Positions 62,001-62,661 of a DNA stretch of 64,000 nt are shown here, in pieces. The position numbers and the translations under genes were made by a program. Source of the stretch: Deroplatys truncata (Eukaryota; Arthropoda; Insecta; Mantodea; Mantidae); the NCBI GenBank assembly GCA_030765065.1, contig CM060975.1, positions 199,926,007-199,990,006 of the forward strand, in the 5' to 3' direction. The notes beneath the pieces were generated by a model. The model was not told the DNA's origin and made no database searches. It saw nothing but the letters and a program-made list of their open reading frames with translations. Within the stretch, counting starts at the first letter, position 1. Each line of letters opens with the position of its first letter.

Positions 62001-62661
62001 GTCATGCTAAGGAATTTTATGCCTGAGAAAATCCATCGCCCTCCATTAGGTTTGACCCAGTGACCTCAGGAACTAGAGGCTAACATGGCACCCCTAGGCA
62101 ACAGAGGACGACATGTGGTCAGTATGTACAAAAATTATAAATGAAGTTATAAATTCTTAGTATGTCCTCTGAAAAAATAGATTTGCAGTGAAAGTGTCTT
62201 CTTCTTTGACCTGTGAGATATACTCAATACAAATGGGAGGTTAAGAGTGACTACACTTTATGGTGGTGAAAATCTGACTAGCCAAGAGTATGCTGGCCAT
62301 TAAAAGAGGAATACGAAACACAGTCTAATCAACACAAAATCTCAATTTCAAAGGACAAATTTAATTATGTGTTTCTTTTGGAAACTTAGGCAATGTTCTT
62401 CCATGTTATAAAATATTACCAAAAAAAGTGAAGTTAATTTCTTAAAAATGAAAATACGCATCCTGATTCATATATAGGATACTCCAAAATATATAGGTAC
62501 ACAAATAGGAACTCATTAAGCTTCAATAAAAATTTATACCTACCCGAAGATCAGTCTTGCTAACCTCCAAAGATATGTCTTCTGATGCAAGTGTCTTTTC
62601 TGAAGTTTCAGAAATGGTGAGATCAACAATGATGCTTCCTGCTTCTGATGATGTCTTTCTT
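13013..62661 (-). CDS. RSPH10B: RSPH10B orthologue (radial spoke head 10 homolog B), eight exons, both ends missing
   Basis: Eight minus-strand exons (62661-62544, 49412-49257, 47440-47096, 43878-43631, 28933-28228, 22323-21993, 18668-18438, 13479-13013) all have AG acceptors and GT donors. Joined, they give one leading base plus 867 codons without a stop. MORN repeats fill exons 2-4; the exon order, MORN spacing and the later IEIDLSYHLQRF-like and LMLWQFARDCKL motifs match RSPH10B of animals. The family protein is a component of the radial spoke of motile axonemes, so in an insect expression in sperm flagella or ciliated sensory neurons is expected. The 49.6 kb span with introns packed with transposons is notable. 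Neither initiator Met nor stop codon was located. A different MORN protein is possible but the C-terminal match makes RSPH10B much more likely. Confidence 0.88.
13480..14075. other. Intronic sequence without recognised elements
   Basis: Part of the intron between RSPH10B exons 7 and 8. It contains a polypyrimidine-rich acceptor tract next to exon 8 and AT-rich sequence; no gene or repeat recognised. Confidence 0.5.
14076..14103 (-). ncRNA. Second hammerhead-like motif, Penelope relic
   Basis: On the minus strand CTGAGGA is followed by an AGGCAG/CTACCT stem with one mismatch and then GAAAT. It occupies the same position relative to the endonuclease C-terminus as the motif at 4179-4213. It is probably degenerate because the residues after GAAA do not give a clear stem III. 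Confidence 0.4.
14104..14680 (-). pseudogene. Penelope-like element, GIY-YIG endonuclease relic
   Basis: The frame from about 14667 carries KKFTYHPKSFSEF, then LAPQKQYSLNKLL, then GIYSVDCKHCDKKYIRQTKK, matching the connector and endonuclease of the element at 4218-5520. The YIG Gly is replaced by Arg. A frameshift near 14395 moves the rest (SAVSHFWEDHHDIG and DLDAWEKI) to another frame. The reverse transcriptase is gone. It is inactive and lies in the intron between RSPH10B exons 7 and 8. Confidence 0.8.
14690..15350. other. Intronic AT-rich sequence with a possible SINE relic
   Basis: Mostly featureless. At about 15130-15290, minus strand, AGTTCAAATCCC resembles a tRNA B box preceded by GGTGAGACAAAATGG; I consider a decayed SINE possible but unproven. 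Confidence 0.3.
15357..15640 (-). mobile_element. Probable Penelope-type terminal fragment
   Basis: The minus strand has TTGAAGATGGCAACCACAG then GTGACCGAAATGTCGGG, and further on ACTCCGGCCGTGAAAGCC. The GAAGATGG...CGAAATGTCGG arrangement resembles degenerate hammerhead-bearing ends of Penelope-like elements. The first core base pattern is altered (CTTGAAGA for CTGANGA). No RT or endonuclease is adjacent. The assignment rests on this motif alone. Confidence 0.35.
15641..16182. other. Unassigned intronic sequence
   Basis: No coding or repeat signature recognised. Confidence 0.4.
16183..17044 (+). mobile_element. ACTTTCTCTACT-family copy, nearly full length
   Basis: It starts ACTTTCTCTACTACGTATAG and ends AAGTCATGTGAGTG...CACATCAGATTTTT. 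The simple-sequence tract is GTCTGT-type at about 16315-16358. By eye it is close to the copies at 1-840 and 29783-30680. It lies in the intron between exons 7 and 8 on the strand opposite to RSPH10B. Confidence 0.8.
17287..18120 (+). mobile_element. ACTTTCTCTACT-family copy
   Basis: It starts at TACTTTCTGTACC, has a short GTGTGTGTGTC tract at about 17416-17431, and ends with GGGTAGAGAAAGTCATGTG and ATCACATCATATTG. It belongs to a more diverged subtype shared with 38382 and 42313 (blocks TTTGTGGCATAAGCC and TGGCATCCAGTTCTTAAA). Confidence 0.8.
18438..18668 (-). CDS. RSPH10B: RSPH10B exon 7 (helical region)
   Basis: Acceptor TTTACATTACAG|AAAATA, donor CATGACG|GTAAGT; 231 bp. It completes the split Glu codon, adds 76 codons and leaves one base of a Gly codon. 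The reading NNWSARITRVYDPAEPLLF then WQFLHYLLEVCWLVY parallels the NNDIPVEEIHSPFTTIL and FLNYLLHLAYHIY segment of vertebrate RSPH10B. The phase joins on both sides agree with the neighbouring exons, which is strong evidence. Confidence 0.88.
18713..18945 (+). mobile_element. ACTTTCTCTACT-family 5' fragment with (GT)n
   Basis: It begins with the near-palindromic end (ACTTTTTCTACTACATACTT...AGTAGAGAAAGT), follows the family for ~130 bp and ends in a GT tract at 18868-18933. Nothing of the family follows the tract. It lies 45 bp from the acceptor of exon 7. Confidence 0.75.
19048..19156. repeat. CCACCG minisatellite
   Basis: About 110 bp of CCACCG/CCACCA/CCACTG units. On the minus strand it reads as poly-Gly directly in frame with the non-LTR RT relic at 19157-19827, starting exactly at its ...NSLMNDG residues; on the plus strand it reads poly-Pro or poly-His. 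No expressed protein is implied. Confidence 0.95.
19157..19827 (-). pseudogene. Non-LTR retrotransposon reverse transcriptase, C-terminal fragment
   Basis: The minus strand reads GLLFADDLVVGS (the catalytic ADD box, motif C), then LKVNQEKSQIVVFKKGG, YLGVKIDGG, YGIEIWGLDRGWES and LGLPKSIVRQVAQLEM, a continuous thumb and C-terminal segment of a LINE RT. Everything upstream of the ADD box is missing. The downstream end stops at the CCACCG minisatellite. The same family occurs at 55738-57035, which continues past this point. It is a 5'-truncated, dead copy in the intron between exons 6 and 7. Confidence 0.85.
19828..21992. other. Intronic sequence without recognised features
   Basis: I see no coding motif, tRNA box pair or family copy here. 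A dense AT region lies at 21400-21500. Confidence 0.4.
21993..22323 (-). CDS. RSPH10B: RSPH10B exon 6 (helical region)
   Basis: Acceptor TTATTTGCAG|GAATCA, donor TTAG|GTTTGT; 331 bp, 110 codons plus one base of a Glu codon. After about 40 polar residues, helical sequence begins at VPEIIEFEKKWLHKSLML and LQLRKLYYTYATI, followed by LMLWQFARDCKL and ELDRKL. These line up with the LRRIYSFYSSL, KLHFWRFLKDCKF and MDRIL segments of the vertebrate protein. Confidence 0.88.
22324..23419. other. Intronic sequence with a short GA/GT tract
   Basis: Contains (GA)n(GT)n at 22841-22874. The rest is AT-rich without recognised features. Confidence 0.5.
23420..23600 (+). mobile_element. Possible tRNA-derived SINE relic
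   Basis: AGTTCAAATCC at about 23445 resembles a B box and is followed by TTTTCCTCAGTCCTC...CTTAGGCCTGG. The A-box region is weak. Confidence 0.35.
23893..24310 (+). mobile_element. tRNA-derived SINE, second type
   Basis: TGGTGGTAGTGCAGTTGC resembles an A box, and GGTTCATTCCTGG about 30 bp later a B box. A non-tRNA body follows with GGGAATTTTCTCC, GCCGCATATACCAGCCGGG and a GC-rich block to 24290. Only one copy is visible here. Confidence 0.5.
24311..25229. other. Unassigned intronic sequence
   Basis: No recognised coding or repeat signature; the frame at 24694-24891 shows no family resemblance. Confidence 0.35.
25230..25350 (+). mobile_element. Possible LTR-retrotransposon leader remnant
   Basis: GACATTTGGTGAAGGC at about 25249 and GACATTTGGTGGAAGCGCC at about 25326 are two similar sequences of the kind found at the primer-binding site after the 5' LTR of Gypsy-type elements. 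No LTR pair or protein is present. Weak call. Confidence 0.25.
25521..25750 (-). mobile_element. tRNA-derived SINE with 73-nt tRNA-like head
   Basis: The head at 25655-25583 folds partly as a tRNA: acceptor GCCATGG/CTATGGC, GCTC/GAGC D-stem, A box TAGCTCAGTGG, and B box GGTTCAAATCC. The anticodon loop has C instead of U at position 33, and the T stem has two mismatches, so a functional tRNA is unlikely. A short body with CACCTTTCAGATGACTG follows. Confidence 0.6.
25875..26143. repeat. (AAT)n/(ATT)n simple-sequence tract
   Basis: The left part is AATAAT-rich and the right part is nearly pure TTA/ATT to 26143, giving a large imperfect palindrome of simple sequence. Confidence 0.95.
26144..27254. 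other. Intronic sequence without confirmed features
   Basis: A 138-codon minus-strand frame at 26319-26735 has no recognisable motif and is rich in Leu, Ile, Tyr and Phe, as expected of AT-rich chance frames. CTAGTGGTTAAAACACCTGAC at 27061 faintly resembles a tRNA D-arm and may be a SINE trace. Confidence 0.35.
27255..27990. mobile_element. Foldback-like element with ~100-bp imperfect inverted repeats
   Basis: Left arm at about 27290-27385 and right arm at about 27865-27970, inverted, share ATGGATAAA/TTATCCATAAT, GTGGACAAA, CTTACCTR and CTTCTCCAAACAARAAGGTG. The central ~480 bp is unrelated. Reading frames inside the arms are by-products. Termini and target duplication could not be fixed. 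Confidence 0.55.
28228..28933 (-). CDS. RSPH10B: RSPH10B exon 5 (end of MORN array, low-complexity segment)
   Basis: Acceptor TTTCACAG|GAATGG, donor TTTCAG|GTAATG; 706 bp. One base completes the split Arg codon, then 235 codons follow, leaving in phase 0. It opens with NGLLLNTTFQNDIL, matching the last degenerate MORN unit of the family. A long Ser/Thr/Lys/Glu-rich, probably disordered stretch follows (many KS, SK, KPK, SES motifs and the acidic run SDSDESDSD). SEIEIDLSYHLQRF inside it corresponds to the conserved SIELDLN-type motif of vertebrate RSPH10B. The low-complexity part looks much longer than in vertebrates. It could be lineage specific, but all 235 codons are open. Confidence 0.85.
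29141..29286. mobile_element. hAT-type MITE with 8-bp target duplication, copy 1
   Basis: The 146-bp element starts CAAGGGTGGGGAAATG and ends with the reverse complement of CAGTGGTAGCGAAAAC. It is flanked by identical 8-bp CTGTAAGG at 29133-29140 and 29287-29294. Short imperfect CA(G/A)TGGTGGC-type ends with an 8-bp duplication are the hAT hallmark. A second copy lies at 59382-59538. Confidence 0.8.
29295..29782. other. Intronic AT-rich sequence
   Basis: Contains an internal direct repeat (AAACAGATCCTAATAAG at about 29517 and 29689, each followed by AACAGTTAGTG and an AATATCATA block). No gene. Confidence 0.5.
29783..30680 (+). mobile_element. ACTTTCTCTACT-family copy, full length reference copy
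   Basis: This is the best-preserved copy. It runs from ACTTTCTCTACTACGTATAG to AGTAGAGAAAGTCATGTG and CACATCAGATTTTTTTT. The GTGTGTCT-type tract is at 29914-29979. The 12-bp ACTTTCTCTACT at the left end is inverted as AGTAGAGAAAGT about 40 bp before the right end. The left end is itself a palindrome (ACTTTCTCTACT with AGTAGGGGAAGT). No protein is encoded. Confidence 0.8.
30681..31359. other. Unassigned intronic sequence
   Basis: No recognised feature. Confidence 0.4.
31360..32396 (+). pseudogene. Jockey/CR1-like non-LTR retrotransposon, 3' fragment
   Basis: Across several frames the plus strand shows YRVPQGLVLGPLYL (RT motif B, normally GVPQGSVLGPLLF), LPDNVNN, and ILFADDTSTFI (motif C). 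After further breaks, an open frame at 31858-32292 gives YGIIFWKNSKDSVKVFKIQK and YAGLHLYNKLPEYIK, the usual C-terminus of this LINE type. It ends with AATAATAAATGAAATG, resembling the short tail repeats of such elements. It is 5' truncated and frameshifted. Related relics are at 47590-48010 and 52786-53683. Confidence 0.8.
32575..33040. repeat. Interspersed repeat shared with 57480-58135
   Basis: GATCTATTGTGGCTA, GGAACCACAGGAAGCTACAGG, CAGACAGACCACAGAGATG and CTACTGG...AAGACC...GGAGCTGCC occur here in the same order as at 57489-57752, and CATGAAACCTAAAAGCAC corresponds to CATGAAGCAC there. Class unknown. Confidence 0.6.
33041..33779. other. Unassigned intronic sequence
   Basis: No recognised feature. 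Confidence 0.4.
33780..36040 (-). pseudogene. hAT-superfamily transposase relic (DUF4371 type), split by a 0.9-kb insertion
   Basis: In order on the minus strand: ALLESARLFMVHFNENV...NRLLFQLVIDAV...KQELGFRG at 36008-35769; NCGNFKELLALL and KRIQNEVINCISV; FEGNVFEHFLEFYNVSADRT...EALFNLLEGF near 35460; MAGQLNGLQNKIKDKAPQSV near 35300; then, after the insertion at 34272-35180, KTNAVLDSF, WEKLKQVFENIM and FEFTLPAVVLNDIFSVTNIL near 34030. This is the layout of hAT-related DUF4371/ZMYM-like transposases. Multiple frameshifts and stops make it inactive. The C-terminal dimerisation domain is not recognised and may be lost. Confidence 0.75.
34272..35180 (-). mobile_element. 0.9-kb TG...CA element, copy B, with 10-bp target duplication
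   Basis: Identical AAAATGAAGG lies at 34262-34271 and 35181-35190. Between them is a 909-bp segment beginning, on the minus strand, (T)TGAGGCAGTATTTTTAA and ending ACTACAAAACA. It interrupts the hAT transposase frame between the GFLHFF-like and HSSKRM-like residues. It is the inverted counterpart of 11098-12014 and holds two ~25-bp tandem units with CCACCGGAAAG at 34332-34385. No coding capacity is recognised; the class is unknown (solo LTR or other). Confidence 0.75.
36041..38381. other. Long intronic stretch without assigned features
   Basis: AT-rich. The reading frames at 36244-36724 overlap on both strands without any motif. Sequence near 36100-36230 might extend the hAT relic, but I cannot show it. 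Confidence 0.4.
38382..39330 (+). mobile_element. ACTTTCTCTACT-family copy with (GA)n
   Basis: It starts TACTTTCTCTACCATG and ends AACGAAAGTTAAGTGAATG and CACATCAGCTTTTTT. At the position where other copies carry GT it has a pure GA tract at 38534-38593. The downstream blocks match the 17287 and 42313 copies. Confidence 0.8.
39331..39949. other. Unassigned intronic sequence
   Basis: A 120-codon plus-strand frame at 39540-39902 has no recognisable domain and no ribosomal or splice context; I do not call it. Confidence 0.4.
40121..40918 (-). mobile_element. Tc1-like transposon, internally deleted
   Basis: Terminal inverted repeats of about 35 bp: the left begins CAATGCCATTTGTGAAAATT, and the right reads as the reverse complement of CACTACCGTTTGTGAAAATT, both going on with GCAACA. 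A TA dinucleotide flanks each end (40119-40120, 40919-40920), the Tc1/mariner target site. At about 0.8 kb it is half the usual length, and the catalytic half of the transposase is missing, so it could move only with help from elsewhere. Confidence 0.8.
40235..40740 (-). pseudogene. Tc1-like transposase, N-terminal fragment
   Basis: On the minus strand, RGRIVGLQEAGLSYHDISAC resembles the first helix-turn-helix of Tc3/TCB-type transposases, and TTVMHVWKQWIDKGHTQQ follows. The second part (40489-40238) gives RHLVRMAITDHTASS, NLSASTVCHRLLQVGLVACM and PLRRFPLSRNHKLLRLQWAC, the second DNA-binding region up to EHRHW. A frame change separates the parts. The DDE catalytic residues would follow but are deleted. 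Confidence 0.75.
41451..42312. other. Unassigned intronic sequence
   Basis: No recognised feature apart from a short poly-C run near 41617. Confidence 0.4.
42313..43213 (+). mobile_element. ACTTTCTCTACT-family copy with (GTGC)n
   Basis: It starts TACTTTCTTTACCATG and ends GGTAGAGGAAGTCATATG and GCATCAGATTTTTG. The simple-sequence tract at 42456-42544 is GTGC-based. It ends about 420 bp from RSPH10B exon 4. Confidence 0.8.
43631..43878 (-). CDS. RSPH10B: RSPH10B exon 4 (three MORN repeats)
   Basis: Acceptor TTCATGCAG|GTATAC, donor TTTGCAG|GTATGA; 248 bp, entering in phase 0 and leaving with two bases (AG) of an Arg codon that the next exon completes with G. MORN units are YRGFWAKGQRCGYGEYTW, FMGWWENNKKHGLGLLH and FEGNWVRGKKHGSGILI. 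Between the first two is the longer PMQN-containing linker that is also present at this place in RSPH10B. This brings the visible MORN count to nine. Confidence 0.9.
43985..44048. repeat. (CA)n microsatellite
   Basis: About 60 bp of CA dinucleotides just upstream, on the minus strand, of RSPH10B exon 4. Confidence 0.95.
44559..45837 (-). mobile_element. mariner transposon 1
   Basis: The 1279-bp element has terminal inverted repeats sharing GCATYCAGAAAGTAAGTTTC and TA flanks at 44557-44558 and 45838-45839. Size and target site are those of mariner. It carries a transposase on the minus strand and lies in the intron between RSPH10B exons 3 and 4. Confidence 0.9.
44681..45696 (-). pseudogene. 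mariner transposase, frameshifted, DD34D residues retained
   Basis: Start ATG at 45696 (MSALIRSSAACEV). The DNA-binding part has MVRRWCRLFNEGCQSVHDEE. A frameshift near 45480 moves on to a second frame, where LFRKLCARWVPK and IVTGDE follow. A further shift near 45160 leads to LLHDNARPHTA and HPPYSPDLAPSDFHLF. The three catalytic Asp residues are all present, and exactly 34 residues separate the second and third, the DD34D signature of mariner. The protein cannot be made from this copy because of the frame breaks and because the end after SPDLAPSDFHLF is shifted. Confidence 0.85.
45838..47095. other. Intron 3 remainder, no feature
   Basis: AT-rich; no recognised coding or repeat signature. 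Confidence 0.45.
47096..47440 (-). CDS. RSPH10B: RSPH10B exon 3 (five MORN repeats)
   Basis: Acceptor ATCTTACACAG|GGTGAG, donor AACCAG|GTAAGA; 345 bp, 115 codons, phase 0 at both ends. Five consecutive MORN units of about 23 residues can be read, with the YxGxW...G.G hallmark: YEGEVYKGLRHGNGFF, YFGSWKMGHRDGRGFLYY, YEGDWVHDKQEGSGVRCY and YTGDWKDGFQDGVGIM after the junction-spanning unit. The WYEGDW...GVRCY segment is especially close to the vertebrate protein. MORN arrays form elongated beta-sheet rods used for protein or membrane contacts. Confidence 0.92.
47590..48010 (+). pseudogene. Jockey/CR1-like LINE fragment
   Basis: Plus-strand frames give LLINSxAGNHTYN-like residues where FLSWKxH would be expected, then VLAYGPILWENSTM, the YG..FW segment of the same LINE type as 31360-32396. 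It is short and broken. It lies directly upstream (minus strand) of RSPH10B exon 3. Confidence 0.5.
48011..49256. other. Intron 2 remainder, no feature
   Basis: No recognised feature in this AT-rich stretch. Confidence 0.45.
49257..49412 (-). CDS. RSPH10B: RSPH10B exon 2 (first MORN repeat)
   Basis: Acceptor TGCATTTTAG|GAATCC, donor TATGAG|GTTGTG; 156 bp, 52 codons, phase 0 at both ends. It encodes a charged lead-in (EEIKFEPPDENVTVVF) followed by the first MORN repeat, YTGRMSLKCMEGKGTFTWA, and the beginning of the second (KYE), which is completed by GEF at the start of the next exon. In vertebrate RSPH10B the MORN array starts in the same way. Confidence 0.88.
49413..50876. other. Intron 1, left part, no feature
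   Basis: Short frames only; nothing recognised. Confidence 0.4.
50877..51223 (+). mobile_element. tRNA-derived SINE with AAG tail
   Basis: GGATTCAAACCCC at 50935 fits a B box; the A-box region (ATCTCAAGCAGTAAC) is weak. The body has CATTTTTCTCAGTCG, ATTTTCCTATCATCCC and CCTTGGGGTATAAATC and runs into an AGA simple repeat that may derive from its tail. Confidence 0.5.
51224..51296. repeat. (AGA)n microsatellite
   Basis: About 70 bp of pure AGA units. A poly-Ser frame on the minus strand is an artefact. Confidence 0.95.
51580..51720 (+). mobile_element. Degenerate ACTTTCTCTACT-family core fragment
   Basis: CCCTTACATGGTAGATTTTT, CTCAAGGCTGGCTCTTAAC and GTGATTAAAGTAACATAT match, in order, the CCCTTTACATGGAACATTTT, CTCAAAAATGGCTCTAAC and TTGATTAAAATACCATAT blocks of the family core. 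Confidence 0.45.
51721..52524. other. Unassigned intronic sequence
   Basis: No confirmed feature; it probably includes upstream decayed sequence of the piggyBac relic. Confidence 0.4.
52525..54470 (+). pseudogene. piggyBac-type transposase relic, split by a LINE
   Basis: Segment 1 (52525-52785) reads INKFLGICIIMSVVHVPNIR, then SHFELISKYIHSNDNN and PRGEEDHNRLFK, typical of the DDE_Tnp_1_7 domain of piggyBac transposases. After the LINE insertion the frame resumes with PIIELLRTRFQSVSAEE (53685). A deletion then leads to EEDLGPSANVI, LNHKLYLDNYYIHNYLL (containing the second catalytic Asp region), VPDCKLPAEEDLKKLKRG, VATVDFVEVSNIVRKDNKNG, EVSRFDRKAKSRINVSCP and YNKHMVEIDLLESVMGR...MRCRKWY. A frameshift at about 54258 precedes FYLLDMGKVNSWILYR. 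The first catalytic region is lost, so it is inactive. Confidence 0.85.
52786..53683 (+). pseudogene. Jockey/CR1-like LINE fragment inserted in piggyBac relic
   Basis: LTEWFVGNNLLMRT near 52825, VNKLSSACFTIR near 53015, a YFHSLMSYGLI segment near 53100, and VLYEGGFIHIGIKLYNHLPV near 53380 are successive parts of the RT C-terminus of the LINE type seen at 31360-32396. It ends with ATTAAAATGGATGAATAAG. It is heavily mutated yet placed exactly between two contiguous piggyBac segments. Confidence 0.75.
54471..55737. other. Unassigned intronic sequence
   Basis: No recognised feature; the 97-codon frame at 55394-55687 has no known motif. Confidence 0.4.
55738..57035 (-). pseudogene. Non-LTR retrotransposon RT, C-terminal half with zinc knuckle
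   Basis: Reading on the minus strand: IQGCKLNPVLFNLYLDD (motif B) near 57010, LLFADDLVVGS (motif C) near 56895, VNQEKTQIVVFKKG, YLGVKIDRG, LMYGIEI, LGLPKAIVR, LEMGRVVTKGKIMERALK, NDGWVSNLRNILGKN, and near 55960 QCLICDGNEDIEHIVFKC, a CCHC zinc knuckle common at the C-terminus of such elements. At least three frame breaks occur. It is the same family as 19157-19827. It shows that the sequence after the shared NSLMNDG should be WVSNLRN, where the other copy has the minisatellite. Confidence 0.85.
57036..57479. other. Unassigned intronic sequence
   Basis: No recognised feature. Confidence 0.4.
57480..58135. repeat. Interspersed repeat shared with 32575-33040, interrupted by a SINE
   Basis: The left part is 57480-57753 and the right part 58063-58135. 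GGATCTATTGTGGCTACC, GGAACCACAGGAGGCTACAGG and ACTGGAGCTGCC on the left and GAATGAAACGGAAAGG on the right follow the order of the other copy. The two halves are separated by a SINE flanked by CCATGAAGCAC on both sides. Confidence 0.65.
57754..58051 (+). mobile_element. tRNA-derived SINE, family A, copy with 11-bp target duplication
   Basis: A box TGGTCTAGGGG and B box GGTTCAAACC are both intact matches to the tRNA promoter consensus, with spacing as in a tRNA. The body (CCTTAGCATGG, GGAAGTAAAGC, CCAATATAGAATGG, CATCCATAAATAAA) is shared with three other copies in the window. CCATGAAGCAC is repeated at 57743-57753 and 58052-58062, the expected target duplication. It is the best copy of the family. 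Confidence 0.85.
58154..58500 (+). pseudogene. Transposon-derived C-terminal domain, unidentified
   Basis: The frame from 58154 includes DDWVIFNYKASLFPGVVTEL, then KVNMVGRKEKLWIWPDIKYDIF. After a single stop at 58418-58420 it goes on in frame with TKGKIVKESESSNY. The pattern DWV.V.Y....FPG.V.E...V.V......W.WP is one I associate with C-termini of several transposon-encoded proteins in arthropods, but I cannot name the family. No upstream domain is visible. Confidence 0.4.
58501..59381. other. Unassigned intronic sequence
   Basis: No recognised feature. Confidence 0.4.
59382..59538. mobile_element. hAT-type MITE, copy 2
   Basis: It matches 29141-29286 through AAATGCCTTTCTCTCTCGAG, CCACTCAGCAGCACA and AATGAATAGACAGCTAGAAA. 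The ends are CAAGGGTGGCGAAAAT and the reverse complement of CAGTGGTGGCAAAAGC. Flanks GTTTACAG and GTCTAGAG agree at six of eight positions. The right flank is also the head of a SINE, so this duplication is doubtful. Confidence 0.7.
59539..59822 (+). mobile_element. tRNA-derived SINE, family A
   Basis: GGTCTAGAGGTACCATTAG is followed by a partial repetition of the head (CTAGGGGTACC), then the B box GGTTCAAACCC and the family body ending CATCTATAATTAAAGC. The T-run near 59610 is longer than in other copies. It abuts the MITE at 59538. Confidence 0.75.
59823..60376. other. Unassigned intronic sequence
   Basis: No recognised feature. Confidence 0.4.
60377..61671 (+). mobile_element. mariner transposon 2
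   Basis: The 1295-bp element has inverted ends, the left CATTCAAATGAAACCTGGTC and the right CATTCAAATGAAACCCGGTC, with TA at 60375-60376 and 61672-61673. Length, ends and target site are typical of mariner. Confidence 0.92.
60576..61610 (+). pseudogene. mariner transposase, frameshifted and catalytically altered
   Basis: ATG at 60576 or 60579 begins MMASKQQQRGVISFLAAEA; the HTH region continues with VVEWRKRFLEERELLEDNAR. A frameshift near 60840 leads to MDEIHRLLGISVGTIH and VIGGETWCHHFGPESKRQS, where the usual TGDETW is GGETW, so the first catalytic Asp is lost. A second shift near 61300 gives ILLHDNSRPHTANAV and HPPYNPDLSPCGFYVYG. The spacing after HDN is the 34 residues of DD34D, but the third Asp is Gly. 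Two frameshifts and two lost catalytic residues make this copy dead. Confidence 0.88.
61836..62112 (-). mobile_element. tRNA-derived SINE, family A
   Basis: Minus strand: TTGCCTAGGGGTGCCATG, CCTCTAGTTCCTGAGGTC and a B box altered to GGGTCAAACC, then the family body ending GTCCATAAATAAAATTC. It lies in the presumed intron upstream of exon 2. Confidence 0.75.
62113..62543. other. Intron 1, right end
   Basis: No repeat or gene recognised; the GTAGGT donor of exon 1 is at its right edge. Confidence 0.45.
62544..62661 (-). CDS. RSPH10B: RSPH10B exon 1 of those found (N-terminal linker)
   Basis: The acceptor is TTCAAAACAG at 62662 onward and the donor is CGG|GTAGGT. Only one frame is open; it uses one base from the split codon and then 39 codons, ending in phase 0, which fits the next exon. 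The encoded acidic, Ser-rich segment (ETSEKTLASEDISLEVS) has no domain and corresponds to the variable N-terminal region before the MORN array. It is the least certain exon, supported by splice sites and phase only. An upstream coding exon must exist because the first codon is split. Confidence 0.65.
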
